From assembly GCA_017305935.1 (NCBI GenBank), contig JAFKJU010000005.1, forward strand, positions 124,001 through 188,000: 64,000 nucleotides of DNA, written 5' to 3'. Position 1 is the stretch's first letter. Each line of letters starts with the position of its first letter. The stretch comes from Hyphomicrobiales bacterium (lineage in GTDB: Bacteria; Pseudomonadota; Alphaproteobacteria; Rhizobiales; Rhizobiaceae). Shown here one piece after another: positions 36,592 through 45,223 of the stretch. The translations under genes were made by a program, and so were the position numbers. The notes beneath the pieces are model-generated. The model did not search any database. It had not been told where the DNA came from and was given only the letters and a program-made list of their open reading frames with translations.

Positions 36592-37836
36592 TCACCAGCT
36601 CAGATCCAGCCGGTCCAATCCGTGGAAGTGATAGACGTCCTTCACGACCGGCTGTCCTGCAAGTTTCAGGCCCGGCAGGCGTTCGAACAGGATCGGCAGG
36701 GCGATGTTCAGCTCCAGCCGCGCCAGCGGCGCGCCGATGCAGAAATGGATGCCGGCGCCGAAGGACAGGTTCGGTCCCTCGTTGCGCTCCGGTTTGAATG
36801 CCAGAGGATCGGAGAATTTTTTCGGATCGAGATTGGCGGCGGCGAGAATGAGTCCCACCTTGTCGCCACGCTGGAACGGAATGCCGTCGACCTCGACACT
36901 TTCAAGCGCATAGCGCTCGAAGATATGCACGGGCGCGCCGATGCGCAGACATTCCTCCACCGTGCGCTCGGTCGCCGTCGCATCGCCGAACAATGTCTTT
37001 GGCGATAGTCCGCTGTCGAGGATGGTCTTTACCGAATTGCCGATCTGATGCACCGTCGCCTCGTGGCCGGCGTTGAGCAGCACGATGGCCGTGGAGATCA
37101 GTTCCTCCTCGGTGAGGTACTGGCCCTTGTGTTCGGTGTGGATCATGTGGCTGAGCAGGTCGTCGCGCGGGCTTGCGCGCCGTTCGGCGATCATGCCGCG
37201 CAGATAATCGGAAAATTCCTCCGCCGCCTGGTCCGCGGCATGTTCGTCGGCTTCCGTACGGGCGAACATATACATGCGCACATAGGCATGCGACCATTTC
37301 AGGAGTTGCGGGCCCATCTCCTCGGGAATGCCGATCATCCGCGCGATCATGGTGACCGGGATGACGTCGGCATAGCTGGACAACAGCTCGGTCTCGCCAT
37401 CCCTTTCGAAACGGTCGATCAGCTGGTGGGAGAGGGCGGCGATTTCCGGCTTCATCTTCTCGACATGGCGCGAGACGAAGGCGCGATTGACCATCGTGCG
37501 CAGCCGCGTGTGCTCCGGCGGCTCCAGTTCCAGCAGCGACCAGGCCTCGGCCGCGTCGAAATGCCGGGTATGCGGCAGCGGCGCCGGAATCCCCAGTTCC
37601 TCGCGCGTGGCGATATGCAGGATCTGCCGGCCGAATCGCCGGTCGCGCAACAGGGCGTTCACATGATCGTAACCGGTGAAATACCACTGCCGCTGCTCTT
37701 TCCAATAGAAGGTCGGCGCCATGGCGTGCAGCGCCGCATAGACCTGGTTCGGGTCGCGGTAGAAGGCGGGGTCGCGCACATCGAGGGAAACGTGACGGGC
37801 GTCGTGATCGACGGTAAGGAGCGAGGATGCAGTCAT
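36592..37836 (-). CDS. Cytochrome P450
   Basis: Soluble bacterial P450 of 414 aa. The heme-ligand loop FGAGIHFCIGAPLARLEL places the thiolate at Cys366, and the ExxR pair is in ERTVEECLRIGAPVHIFER. The I-helix site reads NAGHEATVHQIG: Ala stands where most P450s have the proton-relay Thr, with Thr next to it. No ferredoxin or reductase gene is adjacent, so electron partners must be elsewhere. ATG 37836 has AAGGAG upstream. The substrate is unknown. Confidence 0.9.
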   Translation of the reverse strand: MTASSLLTVDHDARHVSLDVRDPAFYRDPNQVYAALHAMAPTFYWKEQRQWYFTGYDHVNALLRDRRFGRQILHIATREELGIPAPLPHTRHFDAAEAWSLLELEPPEHTRLRTMVNRAFVSRHVEKMKPEIAALSHQLIDRFERDGETELLSSYADVIPVTMIARMIGIPEEMGPQLLKWSHAYVRMYMFARTEADEHAADQAAEEFSDYLRGMIAERRASPRDDLLSHMIHTEHKGQYLTEEELISTAIVLLNAGHEATVHQIGNSVKTILDSGLSPKTLFGDATATERTVEECLRIGAPVHIFERYALESVEVDGIPFQRGDKVGLILAAANLDPKKFSDPLAFKPERNEGPNLSFGAGIHFCIGAPLARLELNIALPILFERLPGLKLAGQPVVKDVYHFHGLDRLDLSW

Positions 37837-37856
37837 GATGATCGGCTTATCCTGTT

Positions 37857-39113
37857 TCAGCCGCGCTTGAAAGTCCTGTCGGCGGGGCAATTCCCCGACA
37901 TATGCAGGCTGCGCAGCTGCCGCACGCAGGCATCGATATCGGCAGTCCCTTCCTCATCGTCTTGCGGCTCGGCCTCCTCGCCGGCGACGACCATGCGGTT
38001 GCGGCCGGCATGTTTGGCGGCATAGAGCGCCTTGTCGGCCATAGACAGCATCAGGTCTGCGCTGGCGGTCTCGGCTGCCATCACCTTGACGCCGGCGCTG
38101 ACGGTGGCGCCGATTGTGTAAGGCGCGGCGAAGATGCGCTTCAGCGCCAGCTCCTGGCGCGCTCCCTCGGCGAAAGCGCGGGCGACGGCTGTGTTTTCCA
38201 CCGGCAGGATGGCGGCGAATTCCTCCCCGCCGAGGCGGGCGAACGCCCCTTGCGACGCCATGCGCCGCGCGACGATGCGCGAGAACACCATAAGCGTCTG
38301 GTCGCCGGCCGCATGGCCGTAGCGGTCGTTGATCTGCTTGAAGTGGTCGAGGTCGAACAGCACGATGCCGATCGATCGCCCCTCGCGCATGGCTTGCGCG
38401 CGGATCGATTCGAATCGCTCGAAGAAGCCGCGCCGGTTGAGCACGCCGGTCAGCGAGTCGATCAGCGCCAGATCCTTCAGCCGTTTTTCCGATTCGTCCA
38501 TCACCATCTTGCTGACGAACAGCACTTCCAGCACCAGGAAGGTTGCGGAGGTCGCCGCCGTCAGCGGCGTGCTGGCGATCTGCTGCAGCGTGTCGGCGGG
38601 AAAGATCGCCATCACCACCGCGCCGATGCAGGATGAAATCGCCTGCAGCAGAAAGATGACCGCCAGTTGGCGTCGCGTCGCAAGGCGCGCGAAGCCGGGC
38701 GACCAGAGGCAATGGGCGACGACCAGCGCGCCGATGCACGACCCGAAGTTGAAAGTCATCGCCCGGTAGCCCAGGTTTTCCCGCACGCCCGGAATGAACA
38801 TGCAGCCGACCCAGAGCGTCGCCGGAAGCAGTCCCGCAGCCCGCAACGGCTTGCCGTCACGATGGCAGAGGCCGGCGACGGCGAAGGCGTAAGCGCTCAA
38901 AGCCACGCCGTTTGCGATCTCGATCGAGAGGAAATTCGGGATATGGCCGCGCAGCGAAACGAGCGCGACGCCGGCGCCATGGGCAAAGAGCCCCAGGCTC
39001 CAGAACAGGTAGGAACGGACCGCGCGCTTGTGGACCCAGGCGACCATCAGGATCGCGGCCAGCGTCAACGCCTCCGCCGACCAGAGAAGCAGGCCGGTCT
39101 TCACATCGATCAA
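37857..39113 (-). CDS. Membrane-bound diguanylate cyclase (GGDEF)
   Basis: Makes cyclic di-GMP from two GTP. The N-terminal half has six to seven predicted transmembrane helices (residues 5-210). The GGDEF domain follows: DSLTGVLNRRGFFERFE, IVLFDLDHFKQINDRYGH and the active-site ARLGGEEFAAIL. The inhibitory I-site RxxD, expected five residues before GGEEF, is absent (ASQG). It ends 21 bp before the P450 start, on the same strand. The signal sensed by the membrane half is unknown; no EAL domain is present. Confidence 0.9.
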   Translation of the reverse strand: MIDVKTGLLLWSAEALTLAAILMVAWVHKRAVRSYLFWSLGLFAHGAGVALVSLRGHIPNFLSIEIANGVALSAYAFAVAGLCHRDGKPLRAAGLLPATLWVGCMFIPGVRENLGYRAMTFNFGSCIGALVVAHCLWSPGFARLATRRQLAVIFLLQAISSCIGAVVMAIFPADTLQQIASTPLTAATSATFLVLEVLFVSKMVMDESEKRLKDLALIDSLTGVLNRRGFFERFESIRAQAMREGRSIGIVLFDLDHFKQINDRYGHAAGDQTLMVFSRIVARRMASQGAFARLGGEEFAAILPVENTAVARAFAEGARQELALKRIFAAPYTIGATVSAGVKVMAAETASADLMLSMADKALYAAKHAGRNRMVVAGEEAEPQDDEEGTADIDACVRQLRSLHMSGNCPADRTFKRG

Positions 39114-39498
39114 GGCTTACCCCTTCTGGTTGAATATCCGGCGTTCAGCTAAGCAAGTACACCTTAAATTCCGGTTTCCACGACAGGCCGAAATTGTGGA
39201 CGGGTGTTTCACACAGGGACAGATGCCGACAGGATCGGCACTTTCACACATCCTTCACCTTACGCGCGCGAAAAGCGGTGGGCGCGGGCGCCCATAACGT
39301 CGAATTAAGGGCCGTCCTGCCACAAGGGGCCGATAGCAGGCATGGAGGACAGCCAGAGGCCCGGGACGGCTGCGACGATAACGCCCATCGCGTCTTGAAG
39401 TCCGGGCCTGTGACACTCTATGTAAGGGTTGACACGAATTCAAAATGATTCCCTCAAGCCCACCGAGGCGGTCGGAATGAGCATGATGAAGGACAGAG
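39114..39498. other. Intergenic region before clpP
   Basis: 385 bp without a convincing gene. It contains a TGCCGA/TCGGCA hairpin (39224-39240), a longer imperfect pairing of GTCCTGC (about 39315) with GCAGG and AGGAC (about 39340-39355), and the heat-shock-like promoter at 39394-39423. A small RNA cannot be excluded from the hairpins, but no promoter-terminator pair was found. Confidence 0.6.
39394..39423 (+). promoter_or_regulatory. RpoH (heat-shock)-type promoter of clpP
   Basis: CTTGAA (39394-39399), an 18-bp spacer and CTATGT (39418-39423). This agrees with the alphaproteobacterial RpoH pattern CTTGAA-N16/18-CTATnT and lies about 75 bp ahead of the clpP ATG. A TTGACA at 39429-39434 downstream has no good -10 partner. 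Confidence 0.6.
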
Positions 39499-40128
39499 AT
39501 GACTAATCCAGTTGATACCGCCATGGCGTTGGTTCCGATGGTCGTTGAGCAGACCAATCGTGGCGAGCGGTCCTACGACATCTATTCGCGCCTGCTGAAG
39601 GAGCGTATCATTTTCCTAACCGGACCGGTGGAGGACCACATGGCGACGCTGGTCTGCGCCCAGCTCCTGTTCCTGGAAGCGGAAAATCCGAAGAAGGAAA
39701 TCGCCCTCTACATCAATTCGCCGGGCGGTATCGTTACCGCCGGAATGGCGATCTACGACACGATGCAGTTCATCCGGCCTGCCGTCTCGACACTGTGCAT
39801 CGGCCAGGCCGCGTCGATGGGCTCGCTGCTGCTCGCCGCCGGCCACAAGGACATGCGTTTCGCGACCCCGAACGCCCGCATCATGGTCCACCAGCCCTCC
39901 GGCGGCTTCCAGGGCCAGGCATCGGACATCGAGCGCCACGCCCGCGACATCCTCAAGATGAAGCGCCGCCTGAACGAAGTCTACGTCAAGCATACTGGCC
40001 GCACCCTCGAGGAAGTCGAGAAGACGCTGGACCGCGACCACTTCATGGACGCCGACGAGGCGCAGTCCTGGGGTGTGATCGACCGCGTCATGACCTCGCG
40101 CGTCGAGGTTGAAGGCGAAACGGCCTGA
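39499..40128 (+). CDS. clpP: ATP-dependent Clp protease proteolytic subunit
   Basis: Serine peptidase forming the 14-subunit chamber that works with ClpX and ClpA. The 209-aa protein begins with a short propeptide-like region and has the catalytic Ser106 in [14 protein letters not shown] and His131 in [15 protein letters not shown]; the third residue is Asp in [15 protein letters not shown]. It is followed by clpX and lon, the standard arrangement. Rhizobia carry several clpP copies; this is the one linked to clpX. Confidence 0.96.
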   Translation: MTNPVDTAMALVPMVVEQTNRGERSYDIYSRLLKERIIFLTGPVEDHMATLVCAQLLFLEAENPKKEIALYINSPGGIVTAGMAIYDTMQFIRPAVSTLCIGQAASMGSLLLAAGHKDMRFATPNARIMVHQPSGGFQGQASDIERHARDILKMKRRLNEVYVKHTGRTLEEVEKTLDRDHFMDADEAQSWGVIDRVMTSRVEVEGETA

Positions 40129-40436
40129 TAATTGCAAGGCATGTCGTCTCTCCGCCACAGTTCTATCCCATTTGTGAACGATGGGTGGGTTTCCAAGGGC
40201 GGAGAGGGCTGTCAAAATAGCCATTAATGCTATGTTGAATTTTTATGACATAGCATCAGTCTCGGTGGGATTCGTGTTGTCGGGCCCTGGAACCGCTGGA
40301 AACGCGGACAAACTCCGGTAAAACGGCTTCCCTGTTGGCTTCGCCCGATGGGCATGTTCCCGTGGGGCCCAAGCGAAAAGAGTGGACCGCTTATCCGCAG
40401 GCTGGCGGATCGGCGGCGTGCTGGAAGGAAAGTGAT
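40129..40436. other. clpP-clpX intergenic region with a 9-bp perfect inverted repeat
   Basis: 308 bp without a gene. ATGCTATGT (40227-40235) and ACATAGCAT (40248-40256) are perfect arms around an AT-rich 12-nt centre; two extra wobble pairs extend the stem inward. It is an AT-rich island in GC-rich surroundings and may be an operator or a hairpin in the clpX leader. GGAAGGAAAG before clpX is the ribosome site. Confidence 0.6.
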
Positions 40437-41711
40437 ATGAGCAAAGTCAGCGGCAACAACGGGGGGGATTCCAAGAACACCCTCTATTGTTCTTTCTGCG
40501 GCAAGAGCCAGCACGAAGTCCGGAAGTTGATCGCCGGGCCGACCGTTTTCATCTGCGATGAATGCGTCGAATTGTGCATGGACATCATCCGCGAGGAAAA
40601 CAAGTCCTCGATGGTCAAGTCCCGCGACGGCGTTCCGACGCCCCAGGACATCATCAAGGTTCTCGACGAATACGTCATCGGCCAGCAGCAGGCCAAGCGC
40701 ATTCTCTCCGTGGCCGTGCATAACCATTACAAGCGCCTGGCGCACGCCTCCAAGGGCGGCGACGTCGAGCTGGCGAAGTCGAACATCATGCTGGTCGGCC
40801 CGACCGGCTGCGGCAAGACCTATCTTGCCCAGACGTTGGCCCGCATCATCGACGTTCCCTTCACCATGGCCGACGCCACGACGCTGACCGAAGCCGGCTA
40901 TGTCGGCGAGGACGTGGAAAACATCATCCTCAAGCTGCTCCAGGCCGCCGACTACAATGTCGAGCGCGCCCAGCGCGGCATCGTCTATATCGACGAAGTG
41001 GACAAGATTTCCCGCAAGTCGGACAACCCGTCGATCACCCGCGACGTGTCGGGCGAGGGCGTGCAGCAGGCGCTGCTGAAGATCATGGAAGGCACCGTCG
41101 CTTCCGTGCCGCCCCAGGGCGGTCGCAAGCATCCGCAGCAGGAATTCCTGCAGGTGGATACGACGAACATCCTGTTCATCTGCGGCGGCGCCTTTGCCGG
41201 CCTCGACAAGATCATCTCGGCGCGCGGCGAGAAGACCTCCATCGGTTTCGCCGCCACCGTCAAGGCGCCCGATGATCGCCGCGTCGGCGAAGTCCTGCGC
41301 GAGCTGGAACCGGAAGATCTGGTAAAGTTCGGCCTCATCCCCGAATTCATCGGCCGTCTGCCGGTGCTGGCGACGCTCGAAGACCTCGACGAGGATGCGC
41401 TGATCCAGATCCTGTCCGAGCCGAAGAACGCGCTGGTCAAGCAGTACCAGCGCCTGTTCGAGATGGAAGACGTCGAGCTGACCTTCCACGAGGACGCGCT
41501 GCGCGAGATCGCTCGCCGCGCCATCGTGCGCAAGACCGGCGCGCGCGGCCTGCGCTCGATCATGGAAAAGATCCTGCTCGACACCATGTTCGAACTGCCG
41601 GAACTGGAAGGCGTGCGCGAAGTGGTCATCTCGGACGATGTGGTGCGCGGCAATGCCCGTCCGCTCTACATCTATGCCGACCGCGAGGAAAAGGCCAACG
41701 CTTCGGCCTGA
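40437..41711 (+). CDS. clpX: ATP-dependent Clp protease ATP-binding subunit ClpX
   Basis: AAA+ unfoldase feeding ClpP. The 424-aa protein has the N-terminal C4 zinc-binding domain ([11 protein letters not shown] and CDECVELC, residues about 15-45). Walker [15 protein letters not shown], Walker [10 protein letters not shown], the pore loops and sensor 2 ([13 protein letters not shown]) follow. ATG 40437 is chosen for the ribosome site GGAAGGAAAG just before it. Own terminator at 41745-41770. Confidence 0.97.
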   Translation: MSKVSGNNGGDSKNTLYCSFCGKSQHEVRKLIAGPTVFICDECVELCMDIIREENKSSMVKSRDGVPTPQDIIKVLDEYVIGQQQAKRILSVAVHNHYKRLAHASKGGDVELAKSNIMLVGPTGCGKTYLAQTLARIIDVPFTMADATTLTEAGYVGEDVENIILKLLQAADYNVERAQRGIVYIDEVDKISRKSDNPSITRDVSGEGVQQALLKIMEGTVASVPPQGGRKHPQQEFLQVDTTNILFICGGAFAGLDKIISARGEKTSIGFAATVKAPDDRRVGEVLRELEPEDLVKFGLIPEFIGRLPVLATLEDLDEDALIQILSEPKNALVKQYQRLFEMEDVELTFHEDALREIARRAIVRKTGARGLRSIMEKILLDTMFELPELEGVREVVISDDVVRGNARPLYIYADREEKANASA

Positions 41712-42057
41712 CCGTCGCCGGATGGCGACGACCAAGCAGTGATGAAGGGCCCCAGCAGGGGCCCTTTTTGTTTTCACGGGGGTTTGCGGGGCTGAAGGAA
41801 AAGCTTCTGGTTCCCGGGCGATTGGCGTACCATCGTTGAATGCCTGATTCCGCGCCGCCAAAGGGCGCAAGCCACGCATCAGCTTGCACCGGTTAGTGTA
41901 GCATATACGTGGCTGTCACAATCGCGGTGGCGGCGGGGACCGAACCTTGAAAAATGGGGCGGGGGCCTCCACTTGTAGGCGGACAGAATTTTGCCGGATC
42001 GCATAAAAGCAGGCTCGGCAAACACCCCGGCGACGGGGCTATGGAAAGGAAATGAGA
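41712..42057 (+). other. clpX-lon intergenic region
   Basis: 346 bp without a gene. After the clpX terminator there is a GC-rich stretch, then GCTTGCACC at 41882-41890 and TATACG at 41904-41909, whose spacing (14) is short for a sigma-70 promoter. A lon promoter is expected here but I could not fix it with confidence. Confidence 0.5.
41745..41770 (+). terminator. Terminator of clpX
   Basis: AAGGGCCCC-AGC-AGGGGCCCTT type stem followed by TTTTTG, 35 nt after the stop codon. Confidence 0.9.
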
Positions 42058-44475
42058 ATGACGAAAAAAACGTCTGCCCCGACTGAGAGCGTTGCCTATC
42101 CGGTATTGCCGTTGCGCGACATCGTGGTCTTCCCGCACATGATCGTGCCGCTCTTCGTCGGACGCGAAAAATCCATTCGCGCGCTGGAAGAAGTCATGGG
42201 GTCTGACAAGCAGATCATGCTCGTGACGCAGCTCAATGCCAGCGACGACGATCCGTCGCCGTCGCAGATCTACGAGATCGGCACGGTTGCCAATGTCCTG
42301 CAGTTGCTGAAGCTGCCCGATGGCACCGTCAAGGTGCTGGTGGAGGGCCGTGCCCGCGCCCATATCGACGGCTATAGCGATCGCGAGGAATTCTACGAAG
42401 CCAATGCCCATGTGCTCGAGGAGCCGCAGGACGATGCCGTCGAGGTGGAAGCCCTGGCGCGCTCGGTGGTCTCGGAATTCGAGAACTACGTCAAGCTGAA
42501 CAAGAAGATCTCGCCGGAAGTGGTCGGCGCCGCAAGCCAGATCGAGGATTACTCGAAGCTGGCCGATACGGTCGCCTCGCATCTGTCGATCAAGATCACC
42601 GAAAAGCAGGAAATGCTGGAAACCACCAGCGTGAAGACCCGCCTCGAAAAGGCGCTCGGCTTCATGGAAGGTGAAATCTCCGTTCTGCAGGTGGAAAAGC
42701 GCATCCGCTCGCGTGTAAAACGCCAGATGGAGAAGACCCAGCGCGAATATTACCTCAACGAGCAGATGAAGGCGATCCAGAAGGAACTGGGCGACGGAGA
42801 GGACGGCCGTGACGAAATGGCCGAGCTCGAAGAGCGCATTTCCAAGACCAAGCTTTCCAAGGAAGCCCGTGAAAAGGCCGATGCGGAGCTGAAGAAGCTG
42901 CGCTCGATGAGCCCGATGTCGGCAGAGGCGACGGTGGTGCGCAACTACCTCGACTGGCTCCTTGGTATTCCGTGGGGCAAGAAGTCGAAGATCAAGACCA
43001 ACCTCAACAATGCCGAGAAGATTCTCGATGAGGATCATTTCGGTCTCGACAAGGTCAAGGAACGTATCGTCGAATATCTGGCGGTTCAGGCGCGCGCCAC
43101 GAAGATCAAAGGCCCGATCCTCTGCCTCGTCGGTCCTCCGGGCGTCGGCAAGACCTCGCTCGCCAAGTCGATCGCCAAGGCGACCGGCCGCGAATATGTG
43201 CGCATGGCGCTCGGCGGCGTCCGCGATGAAGCGGAAATCCGCGGCCATCGCCGCACCTATATCGGCTCCATGCCGGGCAAGGTCGTGCAGTCGATGAAGA
43301 AGGCGAAGCGCTCCAACCCGCTCTTCCTGCTCGACGAAATCGACAAGATGGGCATGGACTTCCGCGGCGATCCGTCCTCGGCCCTGCTCGAAGTGCTCGA
43401 CCCGGAACAGAACGCCACCTTCATGGACCACTATCTGGAGGTCGAATACGACCTTTCGGACGTGATGTTCGTGACGACGGCGAACACGCTGAACATCCCC
43501 GCGCCGCTGATGGACCGTATGGAAGTCATCCGCATCGCCGGTTATACGGAAGACGAGAAGCGTGAAATCGCCAAGCGGCACCTGCTGCCCAAGGCCATCA
43601 AGGAACATGCGCTGCAACCGCACGAATTCTCGGTCAGCGACGATGCGCTCCTGGCGGTCATCCAGCAGTATACCCGCGAAGCGGGCGTGCGTAACTTCGA
43701 GCGCGAGCTGATGAAGCTGGCCCGCAAGGCGGTGACGGAAATCATCAAGGGCAAGGCGATCTCGGTCGAGGTGACCGCCGCCAACATTCATGACTACCTG
43801 GGTGTGCCGCGCTTCCGCCACGGCGAAGCCGAGCGTGAGGATCAGGTCGGTGTGGTCACGGGTCTTGCCTGGACTGAAGTCGGCGGCGAATTGCTGACGA
43901 TCGAAGGCGTCATGATGCCCGGCAAGGGCCGCATGACGGTGACCGGCAACCTGAAGGACGTGATGAAGGAATCGATCTCGGCGGCCGCGTCCTACGTCCG
44001 CTCGCGCGCGGTGGATTTCGGCATCGAGCCGCCGCGTTTCGACAAGAGCGACATCCACGTTCACGTTCCCGAAGGCGCGACCCCGAAGGACGGCCCGTCC
44101 GCCGGTGTCGCCATGGCCACCGCCATCGTCTCGATCATGACCGGCATCCCGATTTCCAAGGATGTGGCGATGACCGGCGAGATCACGTTGCGCGGTCGTG
44201 TTCTGCCGATCGGCGGCCTGAAGGAAAAGCTGCTCGCGGCCCTGCGCGGCGGCATCAAGAAGGTGTTGATTCCGGAAGAGAACGCCAAGGATTTGGCAGA
44301 CATTCCGGACAACGTGAAGAACAGCCTGGAAATCGTGCCCGTGTCACGCATGGGCGAGGTGCTGCGTCATGCGCTGCTTCGCATGCCCGAGCCGATCGAA
44401 TGGGACGGCGTGGTCGAGACCTCGGTCGTGACGTCGGTCGAAGGTGTCGACGACGGTCAGCTTATCGCCCATTGA
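42058..44475 (+). CDS. lon: ATP-dependent protease Lon
   Basis: Cytosolic AAA+ serine protease removing misfolded and regulatory proteins. The 805-aa protein has the LON N-domain ([20 protein letters not shown]), a coiled-coil region (about residues 190-280), Walker [10 protein letters not shown] with Lys365, and the catalytic dyad Ser681 in [12 protein letters not shown] and Lys722 in [10 protein letters not shown]. Two ATGs lie at 42052 and 42058; the second is chosen because AAAGGA (42045-42050) is 7 nt from it but only 1 nt from the first. Followed by a perfect-palindrome terminator. Confidence 0.97.
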   Translation: MTKKTSAPTESVAYPVLPLRDIVVFPHMIVPLFVGREKSIRALEEVMGSDKQIMLVTQLNASDDDPSPSQIYEIGTVANVLQLLKLPDGTVKVLVEGRARAHIDGYSDREEFYEANAHVLEEPQDDAVEVEALARSVVSEFENYVKLNKKISPEVVGAASQIEDYSKLADTVASHLSIKITEKQEMLETTSVKTRLEKALGFMEGEISVLQVEKRIRSRVKRQMEKTQREYYLNEQMKAIQKELGDGEDGRDEMAELEERISKTKLSKEAREKADAELKKLRSMSPMSAEATVVRNYLDWLLGIPWGKKSKIKTNLNNAEKILDEDHFGLDKVKERIVEYLAVQARATKIKGPILCLVGPPGVGKTSLAKSIAKATGREYVRMALGGVRDEAEIRGHRRTYIGSMPGKVVQSMKKAKRSNPLFLLDEIDKMGMDFRGDPSSALLEVLDPEQNATFMDHYLEVEYDLSDVMFVTTANTLNIPAPLMDRMEVIRIAGYTEDEKREIAKRHLLPKAIKEHALQPHEFSVSDDALLAVIQQYTREAGVRNFERELMKLARKAVTEIIKGKAISVEVTAANIHDYLGVPRFRHGEAEREDQVGVVTGLAWTEVGGELLTIEGVMMPGKGRMTVTGNLKDVMKESISAAASYVRSRAVDFGIEPPRFDKSDIHVHVPEGATPKDGPSAGVAMATAIVSIMTGIPISKDVAMTGEITLRGRVLPIGGLKEKLLAALRGGIKKVLIPEENAKDLADIPDNVKNSLEIVPVSRMGEVLRHALLRMPEPIEWDGVVETSVVTSVEGVDDGQLIAH

Positions 44476-44512
44476 TCCCTGCCTCGCGCAGAGGTTTCAG
44501 GACAGGAAATCA

Positions 44513-44540
44513 CGAAAGGCCGGCAATTGCCGGCCTTTCG
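44513..44540. terminator. Terminator of lon
   Basis: CGAAAGGCCGGCAA/TTGCCGGCCTTTCG is a perfect 28-bp palindrome located 38 nt after the lon stop. Confidence 0.85.
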
Positions 44541-44762
44541 CATGTTGAAAACCCGGATCAATGCGCCACTTTATCCACCTGAGATGCCCGGATGACGAGA
44601 ATTCCGCGGCTTTTGCTTGTTTTTGACATTTTTGCCGGGCTTGTGCTTGGCCGTGTGGCGGGACTCCGAATCGTGCCGTCAAGGAAAGAGTTTGCAAAGG
44701 CGAGGTCTGGTGCATGGCGCCGGCCAAGCCGGATCGTTTCAAATCATGGAAAGGGTGGAAAC

Positions 44763-45038
44763 ATGAACAAGAGTGAACTGGTCGCTGCCGTTGCCGAAAA
44801 GTCCGGCCTGACGAAAACCGATGCTGCGTCCGCCATCGATGCCGTCTTCGAAGCGGTGGAAGCGGAGCTGAAGAAGGGCGGCGACGTGCGCCTGGCCGGC
44901 TTCGGCAATTTCTCGGTCAGCCACCGCGAGGCGTCGAAGGGCCGCAATCCCTCGACCGGCGCCGAGGTCGACATCCCTGCGCGCAACGTGCCCAAGTTCA
45001 CCCCTGGCAAGGGCCTGAAGGATGCCGTCAATAGCTGA
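44763..45038 (+). CDS. hupB: DNA-binding protein HU (HupB)
   Basis: 91-aa histone-like protein that bends and compacts DNA. It begins MNKSELVAAVAEKSGLTKTD and has the signature GDVRLAGFGNFSVSHREASK and PSTGAEVDIPARNVPKFTPG. ATG 44763 has AAAGGG 10 nt before it; the in-frame extension upstream is not HU-like. lon-hupB adjacency is conserved from E. coli to rhizobia. A TTGACA about 140 bp upstream could be the -35 of its promoter. Confidence 0.96.
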   Translation: MNKSELVAAVAEKSGLTKTDAASAIDAVFEAVEAELKKGGDVRLAGFGNFSVSHREASKGRNPSTGAEVDIPARNVPKFTPGKGLKDAVNS

Positions 45039-45108
45039 CATGCGAAAATCAAAGACCTGAAGCGCAGGAGCGAATCTGAAAGATCGTGACGCGCTTTAGC
45101 ACTCTCAT

Positions 45109-45133
45109 AAGCCCGGCCCTGCCGGGCTTTTTG
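45109..45133 (+). terminator. Terminator of hupB
   Basis: AAGCCCGGC-CCT-GCCGGGCTT followed by TTT. It lies 70 nt after the hupB stop. Confidence 0.9.
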
Positions 45134-45223
45134 ATGGCGAGACCGTTCGGCCGTCATGCCGCTGTCATGTCGATGCCGCAAAAGCCCTCTCGTATCTTTT
45201 GACCGGAAACAGGGGGTTTCCTC

